Source of the DNA: Sphingomonas sp.
GTDB taxonomy: Bacteria; Pseudomonadota; Alphaproteobacteria; Sphingomonadales; Sphingomonadaceae
Assembly: GCA_002707985.1 (NCBI GenBank)
Contig: PAOI01000022.1
Location: 1 to 64,000 of the forward strand
Direction: 5' to 3'
Length of the DNA: 64,000 bases
Shown: positions 46,437 through 55,169 of the stretch, piece by piece
How positions within the stretch are numbered: position 1 is the first letter of the stretch
How the letters are laid out: each line of letters opens with the position of its first letter
Program-made: the position numbers and the translations under genes
Notes under the pieces: generated by a model
Told to the model about the DNA's origin: nothing
What the model saw: the letters and a program-made list of their open reading frames with translations, nothing else
Databases searched by the model: none

Positions 46437-47053
46437 CTCGTACCATTTACATCGTCGATGACGACGATGCCGTTCGCGCGTCATTGCATGGGCTTTTGTC
46501 GGTTCAGCCGGATCTGGTAATTCGAGGGTTTCGAACCGGAGATGCCTTTCTGGAAGAAGTGCCCGAACTCGACCCCGGCGTGGCCTTGCTCGATTTTCAC
46601 ATGCCCGGCTCCAGCGGCCTCGATGTTCTGAAGAAGATCGGCGACGATGTCCGCTTCGCACCCGTCATCCTCACCGGACAGGGCAATGTCACGCTCGCCG
46701 TGGAAGCCATGAAGGAAGGCGCGCTCGACTTTATCGAAAAGCCTTATGAAGCCGAGGAATTGCTATCGATCGTCGGTGCGGCCTTCTCGCGGCTGGATCA
46801 GGACAGTGTCGAAGCCTCTCGCGTCCAATCCGCGCAGGCAAAGATCGACAAGCTGTCGCCGCGCGAAACCGATGTGCTGAAGGGATTGATCGAAGGCCGT
46901 TCGAACAAGATCATCGCCTATGATCTGGATATCAGCCCGCGCACGGTGGAAATCTATCGCGCCAACCTGATGGAGAAGCTGGAAGTGCGCAGCCTTTCGG
47001 AAGCGTTGCGGATTGCTTTCGCTGCCGGACTTTTTCCCAAGGATACGCCCTGA
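46433..47053 (+). CDS. FixJ-type response regulator
   Basis: 206 residues. Receiver domain with acidic pocket VDDDDAVR, phospho-Asp in ALLDFHMPGSSGLDVL, Thr in VILTGQGNV and Lys in FIEKPYEAEEL. LuxR-type HTH at the C-terminus (SPRETDVLKGLIEGRSNKIIAYDLDISPRTVEIYRANLMEKL). Coupled by ATGA to the kinase. Its targets are unknown; oxygen or redox control is a family expectation, not shown here. Confidence 0.94.
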   Translation: MTRTIYIVDDDDAVRASLHGLLSVQPDLVIRGFRTGDAFLEEVPELDPGVALLDFHMPGSSGLDVLKKIGDDVRFAPVILTGQGNVTLAVEAMKEGALDFIEKPYEAEELLSIVGAAFSRLDQDSVEASRVQSAQAKIDKLSPRETDVLKGLIEGRSNKIIAYDLDISPRTVEIYRANLMEKLEVRSLSEALRIAFAAGLFPKDTP

Positions 47054-47069
47054 AACGCCCGCTGGCGGG

Positions 47070-47444
47070 TCAAGTGACGTTCAGCCAACCCTGGACCAGT
47101 TCCACAATTTGAACCGCAACCTGCCCGCGCGGCAAGTAACGAATGCGGCCGTCACTCGCCGCCTCTTCGGGTGGTTGATGCGATATGATGACGATGTCGC
47201 TCCAGCGGGGTTGCGCAAGGAGCCGGTCCCGGTCGCCATCTGGCAGACGCCCGAGCGTGTCGTCGTCGAGTACGAGGACGGTGCGCTTGCGAACCATTCT
47301 TGCCAATACGCGATCGTCCGGGTCGCGAATGCTGATCACATCGACGCCAAGAAGCGACAGCCGCGCGGCGAGAATGCTGCGCAATCCCGGGTCGGCGATG
47401 TTCAGAACGAAAAGAGCGCTTGCCGCCAACACGCGTTTTCCCAA
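47070..47444 (-). CDS. degenerate receiver-like protein
   Basis: 124 residues. A CheY-like fold is suggested by ALFVLNIADPGLRSILAARLSLLGVDVI (strand and helix 1), VLVLDDDTLGRLP at the phospho-site position, DIVIISHQPP (strand 4) and IRYLPRG (strand 5 with no Lys). The N-terminal acidic pair is absent, so normal phosphorylation is unlikely. TTG start at 47444 is tentative. Convergent with the FixJ-type gene, 16 bp apart. It may be a decoy or anti-regulator. Confidence 0.5.
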   Translation of the reverse strand: MGKRVLAASALFVLNIADPGLRSILAARLSLLGVDVISIRDPDDRVLARMVRKRTVLVLDDDTLGRLPDGDRDRLLAQPRWSDIVIISHQPPEEAASDGRIRYLPRGQVAVQIVELVQGWLNVT

Positions 47445-47542
47445 GAACCAAGCGATTTCGACGGCGGCCTACTCCCCGATGCCGACGCAAGTCGATATCG
47501 GGGATGTACCTAGCGACCAGCGAACAATGCTGAAACGAACGC

Positions 47543-48916
47543 CTAAAAGCTCGCCGAAAGAGCGGCGTAGCCATAATGCGTATCGCCATTGCCCGACGCA
47601 TTTGGCGCGTCTTCCAGGAAGCGGCCATTGGCGAATACCGCACCGCCCAGTTCGAGCCGGAGCCGTTTCTTGATCAGCCAATAGCGGGCGCGTGCTTCGA
47701 CCTGGGTTCCGGCATAGGTGCCGGCATTACCGCTGGCGTCGCGCACGCCGGTCTTGGCGAAGCTGTCGGTTTCGCTGTCGAGCCATGCGCCGCGTACCGC
47801 CGCGAAAAAGTCGAGGTCGGCCGCCGGCTGGAACGAAAAACGCACGCCGGGCGAAACGATGTTGTTCCAGCTGAGCGGGCCATAGATTCCGGTCGGGCCG
47901 AATGGCGTGCGGCGCGCACCGTACAGCATATCGAAACGGCCGAACTGACCGGCATCGCGGCCGTCGCCGGTGGCATAATCGAATTCGAGCGCAATCCGGG
48001 GTTTCATCGACCCGGCAAAGGACCAGCCCGCTTCGATATGCGCGAAGGCTGCGCCGACATCGATATCGGTGGTATTCGAAGCGGCCGAACTGCTGCGGAT
48101 CGTGCCGAACTGGCCGGCGCCCTCGATATCGAAGTCCACGCGACCCGTCGTCGGCTTGCGATAGAGGCGCGCGCCGATCGTCGTCAGATGCCGGTTCTTG
48201 GTCGCGCTGTCCGGCGTATCATGCTCGGCAAGGCGATAGACATAGATTTCGCCGGACGTCGCGGAAAACAGCCCGGCGCGGGCGACATGCGCACCGAATA
48301 TCGTCACGCCGTCGGACACGCTATCCAGCGCGACCTTGTTGTCGCGCAGTTCAGCGGCGCTGGAAGGCCGCGTATCAAACGGGTGCGCCCAGAATCCGGT
48401 TACATTCGTCCCGCCGGTCTTCCAGTTCAGCTGCGCTCCGGCATAGCTGACGATGTTGTTGGCATAGCCGGGGGTGCCGATCAGGCGGCCCGATCCGATC
48501 GATTGGGTAAAGCGACCCGCCTTCAGGCGCGCTTCGCCGCCCATCGGCGCGAAATCCACTGCAATCCAGGCCTGTAGCGGTTCGAGCGCGTTCATGCTGC
48601 TGCTGCCCGCAACCGAATCGCTTTCGATCGAAAGCGCGCGCGAATCGCGCAGTTCGCCACCGATCGCGATTGGACCGAAATCGGCCTCGGCACTCACCTG
48701 AAGCCGCGAGGTCAGCAGAAATTCCCCGTTTGCCGATCCGGGCCGGAACTGCCCGTCGATCGCTTCGGCAAGAACGCGCAGATCGGCGTCAATCGAAAGC
48801 GTCGTGCCGCCGTCTTCGACGGTCTGCGCCTGAGCCGCCGTGGCGCAGAACGAAACTGCAATCGCCAGCGCGGAGGCACGCAACATCGGCGCCTGGTGAA
48901 CGGGCTTGAAACGCAT
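47543..48916 (-). CDS. alginate-export-family outer-membrane porin
   Basis: 457 residues with a Sec signal (LRASALAIAVSFCATAAQAQ) and a beta-barrel pattern ending YAALSASF with terminal Phe. The alginate-export family pattern is visible: LKAGRFTQSIGSGRLIGTP, FWAHPFDTRP, and GPTGIYGPLSWNN. Alternating hydrophobic strands continue through the length. AGGAGAATATGA precedes the ATG. Probably an outer-membrane channel for an acidic sugar or other solute rather than a true alginate exporter, as no alg genes are near. Confidence 0.85.
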   Translation of the reverse strand: MRFKPVHQAPMLRASALAIAVSFCATAAQAQTVEDGGTTLSIDADLRVLAEAIDGQFRPGSANGEFLLTSRLQVSAEADFGPIAIGGELRDSRALSIESDSVAGSSSMNALEPLQAWIAVDFAPMGGEARLKAGRFTQSIGSGRLIGTPGYANNIVSYAGAQLNWKTGGTNVTGFWAHPFDTRPSSAAELRDNKVALDSVSDGVTIFGAHVARAGLFSATSGEIYVYRLAEHDTPDSATKNRHLTTIGARLYRKPTTGRVDFDIEGAGQFGTIRSSSAASNTTDIDVGAAFAHIEAGWSFAGSMKPRIALEFDYATGDGRDAGQFGRFDMLYGARRTPFGPTGIYGPLSWNNIVSPGVRFSFQPAADLDFFAAVRGAWLDSETDSFAKTGVRDASGNAGTYAGTQVEARARYWLIKKRLRLELGGAVFANGRFLEDAPNASGNGDTHYGYAALSASF

Positions 48917-48944
48917 TCATATTCTCCTGTCGGATGTTCGCATT

Positions 48945-48953
48945 AATTATAGG
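48945..48953 (-). promoter_or_regulatory. CCTATAATT -10-like element, porin
   Basis: On the minus strand CCTATAATT lies 28 nt before the porin ATG. Same core as elements before the MCP, HAD and motA genes. Confidence 0.45.
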
Positions 48954-49109
48954 AACATATCGAGCAGGCAGCGCTCCACGCGTCATCCGTGAAACTACGG
49001 TCGGCCGATTAACGCCTGAATCGCATTGTAATTCAAATATATAAAGCAAAGCCGTCGATTGCTCGGCGGTCAACCTTTGTGCGCAAAACACGTCAGCATG
49101 CACAACCGT

Positions 49110-49118
49110 CCTATAATG
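49110..49118 (+). promoter_or_regulatory. CCTATAATG -10-like element, MCP
   Basis: CCTATAATG 49 nt before the MCP start. TATAAT is a perfect -10 hexamer; no TTGACA-like or TAAA -35 is found at the right distance. Confidence 0.45.
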
Positions 49119-49167
49119 CTGCTGATTTCTCGATTTCGTTGCTAACCCAAAAAAGCCGGAGCCAACC

Positions 49168-51123
49168 ATGCTCGCACTCTTTTCCAATCTGCGCATTTCG
49201 GCGAAGATCCTTCTCGGTATCTCGCTGCTGGCGTTGCTTTCCGTTTTTGTAGCCGGGCTGGGAGCGGTGTCGCTGAACACCACGGCCAAAGAAGCCCTGA
49301 CGCTGTCAGACCGCGACGCCGAGGCGATCCGCCTGGCGGGTGTCATCACCACGTCGCAAAATCGCGCCGAGCGCCTCTGGCTTATGTCGGTGATCGAACA
49401 TGACCGGGCGGACTTCGAAACGATTGTCGGCAATGTCGAGAGCACGTTCGCCAAAATCGATGAATCGGTCACTTCGCTCGAAAAACTGATGGGCGAGGAT
49501 CAGCGCGCAAAGTTCGTCGAGCTGCGCAGCGCGCTGGAGGAATATCAGAAGCAGACGGCAAAGATCCCGCCGCTTTGGTACCAGGAGCGTCTGGGCGATG
49601 CCGAAGACGTGCTGCAGCATGATTCGAAGGAGCCGTTCGAAGCGGCAGACGCCGCCGCCAATGCGATCGCGGACTCGGTGCACGAACGCGCCGTAGCCAG
49701 CTCGGTGGCGCTGCGCGAAGATGCCAATGCCACGATCTGGACCCTGATTGTCGTATCCGGGATTGGCCTGCTGGTGATCGTCGGCATGATCTATCTGATG
49801 ATCCGCAAGCAGATCACCGGACCGCTGGTGGCGATGACCGAACGCATGGGCCGTCTGGCCGAAGGCGACACTTCGATCGAAATCCAGGGCAATCAGCGCG
49901 GCGACGAAATCGGCGACATGGCACGCGCAGTGGTCGTATTCCGCGACAATGCGCGCGCGCAGGCCGCTGCCGCCGCCGAGAAGGCACAGGCTGAGGCCGA
50001 GCAGAAGCGCGTCGTCGAAACGCTTGGCGAATCGCTGCACGCTCTGTCGCAGGGCGACCTGACCGTTACCATCGTTCCTGAATTCCCATCGGCCTATGCT
50101 CAGGTACGCGCAAACTTCAACGATGCGACCAACGCACTCCGCGACCTGATCGGCTCGGTAATGGAATCGACCACCATTATCCGCACCGGCTCCCAGGAAA
50201 TTGCCGCCGCATCCGAGGATCTGGCGCGCCGTACCGAAGGCAATGCCGCCAGCCTGGAGGAAACCTCCGCTGCCGTCACGCAAATGGACGATCGCCTGAG
50301 GGCGACGGCCGCCGCTGCCCAGCGCACCGTCGAACGCGCCGATGGCGCCATCGCCACCGTCACCGGCGGACGCAATGTCGCGGACGAAGCGGTTCAGGCG
50401 ATGGGCCGCGTGTCGGAAAGCGCCAAGGGCATCGACAGCGTGATCGAAGGACTCGACAAGATCGCGTTCCAGACGCGCGTTCTCGCGATGAACGCTGCCG
50501 TCGAAGCCGGCCGTGCGGGCGAAGCCGGCCGCGGTTTCGCGGTGGTCGCTGACCTCGTTTCCGCGCTTGCCATGCGCGCCGAAGAGGAATCGAAACGCGC
50601 CCGCGATCAGCTGACCGTTACCCAGACCGACATCGTCGCGGCGGTGGACATGGTGCAAAAGGTCGATGGCGCGCTCCAGAACATCTCGGGCGACGTCAGC
50701 GAAGTTCACGCACTGCTCGGCAATATCGCCACCGACAACCAGGCGCAGTCGAGCGCAATCACTCAGGTGAGCGCCGCCATCGGCACGATGGATCAGACGA
50801 CTCAGCAGAATGCGGCGATGGTCGAGGAAACTTCGGCGGCCGCCCGCAACCTGTCGAGCGAAGTCGTTGCACTCGCCGAGCGCGCTGCGAAATTCCGCGT
50901 CGGCAACACGCATGTGTCGGCATTGTCGGTTACTGCGGCAACGCGCTCGACCCAGCCGGCTCCGGCAAAGGCCAGCGTCAAGGCAGTCGAGAGCAAAGCG
51001 ACCGCTCCGGCCAGAAGCGCTGCCGGTGCGGCAAAGACGTCGGGCGAATATCGCTCGCCGGTCAAGGCACTGCCCGGCCCCGCGCCGAGCGCCGATGGTG
51101 GTGAGGATTGGACGTCCTTCTGA
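49168..51123 (+). CDS. methyl-accepting chemotaxis protein with CheR-type C-terminal pentapeptide
   Basis: 651 residues. Membrane span 1 at about 10-30, a periplasmic four-helix-like sensor, span 2 near 192-212 (TLIVVSGIGLLVIVGMIYLMI), HAMP, and a long signalling coil. The hairpin tip reads LDKIAFQTRVLAMNAAVEAGRAGEAGRGFAVVAD; the usual QTNLLALNA has Arg for Asn. Two MH-type segments (ASLEETSAAVTQ, AMVEETSAAARNL) flank it. After an Ala/Pro/Ser-rich linker the protein ends EDWTSF, matching the xWxxF tether that binds CheR/CheB. The matching che operon lies 5 kb downstream. Confidence 0.94.
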   Translation: MLALFSNLRISAKILLGISLLALLSVFVAGLGAVSLNTTAKEALTLSDRDAEAIRLAGVITTSQNRAERLWLMSVIEHDRADFETIVGNVESTFAKIDESVTSLEKLMGEDQRAKFVELRSALEEYQKQTAKIPPLWYQERLGDAEDVLQHDSKEPFEAADAAANAIADSVHERAVASSVALREDANATIWTLIVVSGIGLLVIVGMIYLMIRKQITGPLVAMTERMGRLAEGDTSIEIQGNQRGDEIGDMARAVVVFRDNARAQAAAAAEKAQAEAEQKRVVETLGESLHALSQGDLTVTIVPEFPSAYAQVRANFNDATNALRDLIGSVMESTTIIRTGSQEIAAASEDLARRTEGNAASLEETSAAVTQMDDRLRATAAAAQRTVERADGAIATVTGGRNVADEAVQAMGRVSESAKGIDSVIEGLDKIAFQTRVLAMNAAVEAGRAGEAGRGFAVVADLVSALAMRAEEESKRARDQLTVTQTDIVAAVDMVQKVDGALQNISGDVSEVHALLGNIATDNQAQSSAITQVSAAIGTMDQTTQQNAAMVEETSAAARNLSSEVVALAERAAKFRVGNTHVSALSVTAATRSTQPAPAKASVKAVESKATAPARSAAGAAKTSGEYRSPVKALPGPAPSADGGEDWTSF

Positions 51124-51145
51124 ACGGATAAACACCGCAACGATC

Positions 51146-51179
51146 GAGGCCCGGAGGCGATTGCTTCCGGGCCTCTTTT
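51146..51179 (+). terminator. rho-independent terminator of the MCP gene
   Basis: Stem GAGGCCCGGAGGC / GCTTCCGGGCCTC (one wobble) with a 4-nt loop, followed by TTTT, 22 nt after the stop codon. Confidence 0.9.
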
Positions 51180-51308
51180 GATTCCGGTGCAGGCGTGCTC
51201 TGTGCTGTCCGAAAGGGAGCCCGCCAGCCCTGGCGCGCTTGTGCAATGCCAATGCGTCAATTGCGCGTCACGCGTCCGGCACGACGGAGATCGCGCCCTG
51301 TCGCGGAC

Positions 51309-51345
51309 AAAAAAAGGGAGCGTACCGGCATCGGTACGCTCCCTT
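51309..51345 (-). terminator. rho-independent terminator of flaF
   Basis: A perfect 14-bp stem AAGGGAGCGTACCG / CGGTACGCTCCCTT with loop GCAT. Read on the minus strand the stem is followed by seven T, 24 nt after the flaF stop. Confidence 0.92.
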
Positions 51346-51368
51346 CGATTTCGCAGGATGCTGGCCGG

Positions 51369-51731
51369 TCAGGCAGCGAGCGATTGGGTTCCCCGCAGGC
51401 CATCGAGAATCGTGCGGTTGATTTCGATGAGATCATCGATGCTTTCGCGGCCGGCCATCACTTCGCTGGTGAAGCGATCGACCCACAAGGAAAGCGATAC
51501 GATCTGCGCACGGAGTGCATCGGGCAAGCCATTGCCCTGCGCACCGCAATCGGTGGCAAAGGCCGACCACATCTCGCGATTGCGATGCAGCGGCGTCATG
51601 AGCGCCGCGCCGGTCAGTCCGGCGTCGCGCGCAATCATCATGTCGCCGATGATTTCGCCGATCAGGCGCTGTTCGGCCGCGCGGGGAGTTTCGGCCCGGC
51701 TTCGGGCCGCCTGGTAAGCATTGACGGACAT
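51369..51731 (-). CDS. flaF: flagellar biosynthesis regulator FlaF
   Basis: 120 residues, MSVNAYQAARSRAETPRAAEQRLIGEI then LMTPLHRNREMWSAFATDCGAQGNGLPDALRAQIVSLSLWVDRFTSEVM, the characteristic FlaF core. FlaF acts with FlbT in alphaproteobacteria to control flagellin synthesis and secretion. AAGGAG lies 6 nt before ATG 51731. The usual neighbours flbT and flagellin genes are absent; it is monocistronic with its own terminator. Confidence 0.96.
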   Translation of the reverse strand: MSVNAYQAARSRAETPRAAEQRLIGEIIGDMMIARDAGLTGAALMTPLHRNREMWSAFATDCGAQGNGLPDALRAQIVSLSLWVDRFTSEVMAGRESIDDLIEINRTILDGLRGTQSLAA

Positions 51732-51791
51732 CGAATACTCCTTCGGTGACCTCACCATTTTAGACGGTTCCGACGGTCATGCTGAACTCAT

Positions 51792-51800
51792 CCTATAAGA
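51792..51800 (+). promoter_or_regulatory. CCTATAAGA -10-like element, HAD gene
   Basis: CCTATAAG 40 nt before the HAD gene start; it is also the left arm of CCTAT-AAGAA-ATAGG, a perfect 5-bp inverted repeat. Same core as at the MCP, porin and motA genes. Confidence 0.4.
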
Positions 51801-51840
51801 AATAGGCGTGCATCAGGGCGCGCGCTTTCCGTGAGGAACC

Positions 51841-54273
51841 ATGTCCGAATTTATCCTGCCGCATGCGATGCCGCACGCGCTCGACGGGCGCGACGACATC
51901 AAGCTGCTTTCGCTCGATTGTTTCGACACGCTGTTGTGGCGCGATACACACGCGCCGACCGACCTGTTCGAAGCCTTTACCGACACATCGAAGCTCCAGC
52001 GCTGCTGGGCTGAACATCGCGCACGCGACGCTTCGAAAATCCGGCGCGGGCGCAAGGAAGTGGCGATCGCCGAAATCTATGCCGAACTGCTGCCGAATGC
52101 AGGCAAGCGCGACCGCGATGCCGCCGTGCAGCAGGAACTGGACGCCGAAGCGCGGCACTGCTTCGCCTTCGCGCCGACCGTGCGTCTGATGCAGGAAGCG
52201 AAGCGGCGCGGCATTCCCACCATCATCGTCAGCGACACCTATCTCGACGCCGACCAGCTTCGCGGCCTGATCGCGGCAGCGGCAGGCGAGGATGTCGCCG
52301 CGCTGATCGACCGGATCTTCTGCTCCTCTGTTCTCGGACTCTCCAAGTCCGAAGGGCTGTTCCGCGAAGTGCTGAAGCGCATCGATGTGAAGCCTTCGGA
52401 AATCCTGCATATCGGCGACAATGCCAAAGCGGACGTGGAGGGCGTCAAACCCTTTGGCGTGCAGACGCTGCACCTCAAACAATTCAGCGACTCCAATGCC
52501 CAGCGCCTTCGCCTGGAAGCCGCCGCCGGCGCGATGATCCATGCGGAAGTCGCCGGAACCGCCGGGACGCCGCAGCCGCACCGCGCGGCGCTGGCCGCAG
52601 TAGAGCCGCAGATCGCGGACAATGCCGAACGCTTCGGCTTCGCGTCGTTGGGACCGGTATTTTACAGCTTCGCGCGCTGGCTGACCGACGAGGCCGCAGC
52701 GATCGAAGCCGAACGCGGCGGGCGCGTCCACTACCTCTTCATGATGCGCGACGGGCATTTGCCCATGCGCATGCACGCGGCAGCGGGCAACCCTGCCCCC
52801 GCCCATGCGATCGAAATCAGCCGCTACACCGCCACGGCAGCCAACCTGCGCACGCCGGAAAGCATCGCCCGCTTTCTGGAGGCCGAAGGCAGCACCGACA
52901 TGCCGACGATCGCCAAGCAGCTGCTGCTGACCCCGACCGAAATCGCGACGCTGGCGCGCGAAACATCCGACATGACATCGGGTGCGGCATTCCTGAAGGC
53001 GGTGCGCGGCCCGCGCTGGACCCGCGTCATCACGCGAAAGAGCCGTTCCTTCGCCAAACGGCTGGTCGAGCATGTTCGCGCCAGCGTGCAGCCCGAAAAG
53101 GGCGACACGCTGATGCTGGTCGACCTGGGTTATAACGGCAGCGCGCAGAACGAAGTCGATGCGCTGTTGCAGGAATCGCTGGGCGTGCATGTCGCGGGCC
53201 GCTACCTGCTGCTGCGCGAACAATGCCGCACCGGGCTCGACAAGCGCGGCTTCATCGATGCCGTCGATTATGACGGCAACACACTGGAAGCGATGTGCGG
53301 CAATGTCGCCGTGATCGAACAGCTGTGCACTGCCGCCCAGGGCTCGGTCGTCGATTATGCCGAAGACGGCACGCCCGTTCGTCGGGGATCGAGCATCAAG
53401 GCCCGCCAGAGCGAAGTGCGCGAACGGGTTCAGTCCGGTTGCCTGCGCTTTGCCGGGGAACAGGATCGCGAAATACTGCGCACCAGCCCGGGGCCGACCA
53501 CGACGATGTGGCGTCAGGCGGCTGCGTCCGGCCTTATGCGGCTGATGTTCCTGCCGCTGGCGCCCGAGCTCGAAGTGCTCGGCGAGTTCGAGCATGACGT
53601 CAATCTGGGCACCGACCAGACGGTGTCGCTGTTCGACCGCGCGATCGCGTCGCATGGCCTGCGTCAGCGGGGGCTCTTCTACATGAAGGGCGCGTCGCGC
53701 ATGTATCTGCCCGCCGAGCTGCAGGGCGAAGGGCTTTCGCTCAAATTGTCACTGCTGGCGCATCGCCGGTTCGGATTGCAGCTCAAGAACGCCGATTTCG
53801 CCGACCGCAGCATCGCCCTGCCCGTCATTGTTTCCGACGGCACGCAATCGACAACCGGCAAGGTGACCGCCACTGCGACACATGACGGCTATTATGTCGC
53901 ACCGATCCCGGTGGGCGATTGCCGTTTCACTGTTGGCGTCCAGTTCGGCGCATTGTTCGAATATGTTCAGATCGACAGTGCGATCTTCATGCCGGTCGAG
54001 CGGTTCATGAGCGACAAGCAACGTCCCGGATTCGACGAAGCGGAAGCGCTGCCCGGCCTGCACGGCATGGAACAGGTCGCGCCGCACCTGTTCCGCTGCG
54101 ACGACGGTTTTTCGTTCATGACGGTTCCGCCGCCGCCGCGGAAGGACGGGCGCCCGATGATGCTCGCGCTCGTCTTCCGCCCGATCGCGGAACGTGGCGG
54201 TCAACAGGCGAGCGCAACCCCGCCCGCCACGCAGGCAAGTTCCAGAGACCAGCTTAGCGGAGTAGCCGCATGA
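51841..54273 (+). CDS. large two-domain HAD-family protein (COG5610-like) in the motility region
   Basis: 810 residues. N-terminal HAD hydrolase: motif I LLSLDCFDTLLW, motif II TIIVSDTYLD, motif IV ILHIGDNAKADVEGV. A second related module, typical of COG5610-like proteins, shows FMMRDGHLPMRM, then IEISRYTATAAN and LMLVDLGYNGSAQNEV. The last 300 residues are a beta-rich region of unknown function with no signal peptide. Such proteins occur in glycan-assembly loci. Here it is coupled by ATGA to a methyltransferase and sits between flaF and motA, so a role in flagellin or surface-glycan modification is possible but unproven. Confidence 0.72.
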   Translation: MSEFILPHAMPHALDGRDDIKLLSLDCFDTLLWRDTHAPTDLFEAFTDTSKLQRCWAEHRARDASKIRRGRKEVAIAEIYAELLPNAGKRDRDAAVQQELDAEARHCFAFAPTVRLMQEAKRRGIPTIIVSDTYLDADQLRGLIAAAAGEDVAALIDRIFCSSVLGLSKSEGLFREVLKRIDVKPSEILHIGDNAKADVEGVKPFGVQTLHLKQFSDSNAQRLRLEAAAGAMIHAEVAGTAGTPQPHRAALAAVEPQIADNAERFGFASLGPVFYSFARWLTDEAAAIEAERGGRVHYLFMMRDGHLPMRMHAAAGNPAPAHAIEISRYTATAANLRTPESIARFLEAEGSTDMPTIAKQLLLTPTEIATLARETSDMTSGAAFLKAVRGPRWTRVITRKSRSFAKRLVEHVRASVQPEKGDTLMLVDLGYNGSAQNEVDALLQESLGVHVAGRYLLLREQCRTGLDKRGFIDAVDYDGNTLEAMCGNVAVIEQLCTAAQGSVVDYAEDGTPVRRGSSIKARQSEVRERVQSGCLRFAGEQDREILRTSPGPTTTMWRQAAASGLMRLMFLPLAPELEVLGEFEHDVNLGTDQTVSLFDRAIASHGLRQRGLFYMKGASRMYLPAELQGEGLSLKLSLLAHRRFGLQLKNADFADRSIALPVIVSDGTQSTTGKVTATATHDGYYVAPIPVGDCRFTVGVQFGALFEYVQIDSAIFMPVERFMSDKQRPGFDEAEALPGLHGMEQVAPHLFRCDDGFSFMTVPPPPRKDGRPMMLALVFRPIAERGGQQASATPPATQASSRDQLSGVAA

Positions 54274-55109
54274 CCAATCTTCTGATCCATTCGATGTCGG
54301 AATTCAGCGATCTGATCCTCGGTTGCCTGAACGCCGCCGAAGCACGTCATATCGCAGAAATCGGCGCCGAATTCGGCGGCATGTCGCAACTGCTCGCCAA
54401 TCATGCTGCGCAGCATGAAGGGTCGCTGACCAGCATCGATCCCGCGCCCAAGCCCGGCTTTGCCGAATGGGCCGCATCGTCGGATTGCGTCACGCACATC
54501 GCCGACACCAGCCACCGCGCCATGCCGGGGCTGAGCGATATCGACGCATGGGTGATCGACGGCGATCACAATTATTACACAGTGCTGGGCGAACTGCGCA
54601 TTGCCGACGAACTGGCGCGTCGCGATGGCAAGCCACTGCTTGCCTTTCTGCACGATGTCAGCTGGCCGTGCGCGCGGCGCGACATGTATTACGCGCCCGA
54701 TACGCTTCCGCCCGAATGGGTGCATCCGCACAGCTGGGACGGAGGCGTGACGCTGGACGATCCGGGCATCCGCCCCGGACGGGGGTTTCGCGGCGCGGGG
54801 CAGTTCGCCTTTGCCAATCGCGCCGGCGGGCCGCGCAACGGCGTGCTGACGGCAGTCGAGGATTTTCTCGAGGAAGCGCGCTCGGCTGGACAGTCGCTCG
54901 CCTGGGCGCATGTCCCGGCGGTGCTGGGTCTCGGCATCCTGTTCGACGCGACGGCCCCCTGGGCGGCCGACATCGCCGCGCTGGTCCATCCCTGGCACGA
55001 CAACAACCTGATCGCGACGCTCGAGCTCAACCGGCTGCGCAACTATCTCGCGGTCATCGATTGCCAGGATCGTGAGGCTTCGCGGATCGGTGGCAGGGTT
55101 GCAGCCTGA
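54270..55109 (+). CDS. class I SAM-dependent methyltransferase (Methyltransf_24-like)
   Basis: 279 residues. SAM motif I region HIAEIGAEFGGMSQLLA, acidic end of strand 2 SLTSIDPAPK, and motif IV-like LSDIDAWVIDGDHNYYTVLGEL, the pattern of the Methyltransf_24 and cephalosporin-hydroxylase-like groups with DGDHxY. Later CARRDMYYAPDTLPPEW may shape the substrate pocket. No membrane segment. Overlaps the HAD gene by ATGA, so they should modify the same substrate, perhaps a sugar. Confidence 0.75.
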   Translation: MTNLLIHSMSEFSDLILGCLNAAEARHIAEIGAEFGGMSQLLANHAAQHEGSLTSIDPAPKPGFAEWAASSDCVTHIADTSHRAMPGLSDIDAWVIDGDHNYYTVLGELRIADELARRDGKPLLAFLHDVSWPCARRDMYYAPDTLPPEWVHPHSWDGGVTLDDPGIRPGRGFRGAGQFAFANRAGGPRNGVLTAVEDFLEEARSAGQSLAWAHVPAVLGLGILFDATAPWAADIAALVHPWHDNNLIATLELNRLRNYLAVIDCQDREASRIGGRVAA

Positions 55110-55115
55110 ACATTT

Positions 55116-55150
55116 CGGGACGCGGAACATGCTTTTGTTTTCGCGTCCCG
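55116..55150. repeat. 9-bp inverted repeat before motA
   Basis: CGGGACGCG-N17-CGCGTCCCG is perfect, starting 6 nt after the methyltransferase stop. The loop contains CTTTTGTTTT, but there is no T-run after the right arm, so it is a weak terminator candidate or a regulatory hairpin. Confidence 0.6.
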
Positions 55151-55169
55151 CCCCGCCCCCTCAATTCTT

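Larger units (their letters stand above)
48917..49167. promoter_or_regulatory. divergent region between porin and MCP genes
   Basis: 251 bp, more AT-rich than its surroundings. CCTATAATT faces the porin (minus, 28 nt from its ATG) and CCTATAATG faces the MCP gene (plus, 49 nt before its ATG). AT-rich words such as TCAAATATATAAAGC lie between. No clear -35 or operator was identified. Confidence 0.5.

Noticed and set aside
49306-51252. 648-residue minus-strand ORF
   Set aside because: Complement of the MCP gene; composition and lack of motifs show it is not real.
51793-53655. 620-residue minus-strand ORF
   Set aside because: Lies opposite the HAD gene; no domain, and the HAD frame has clear motifs.
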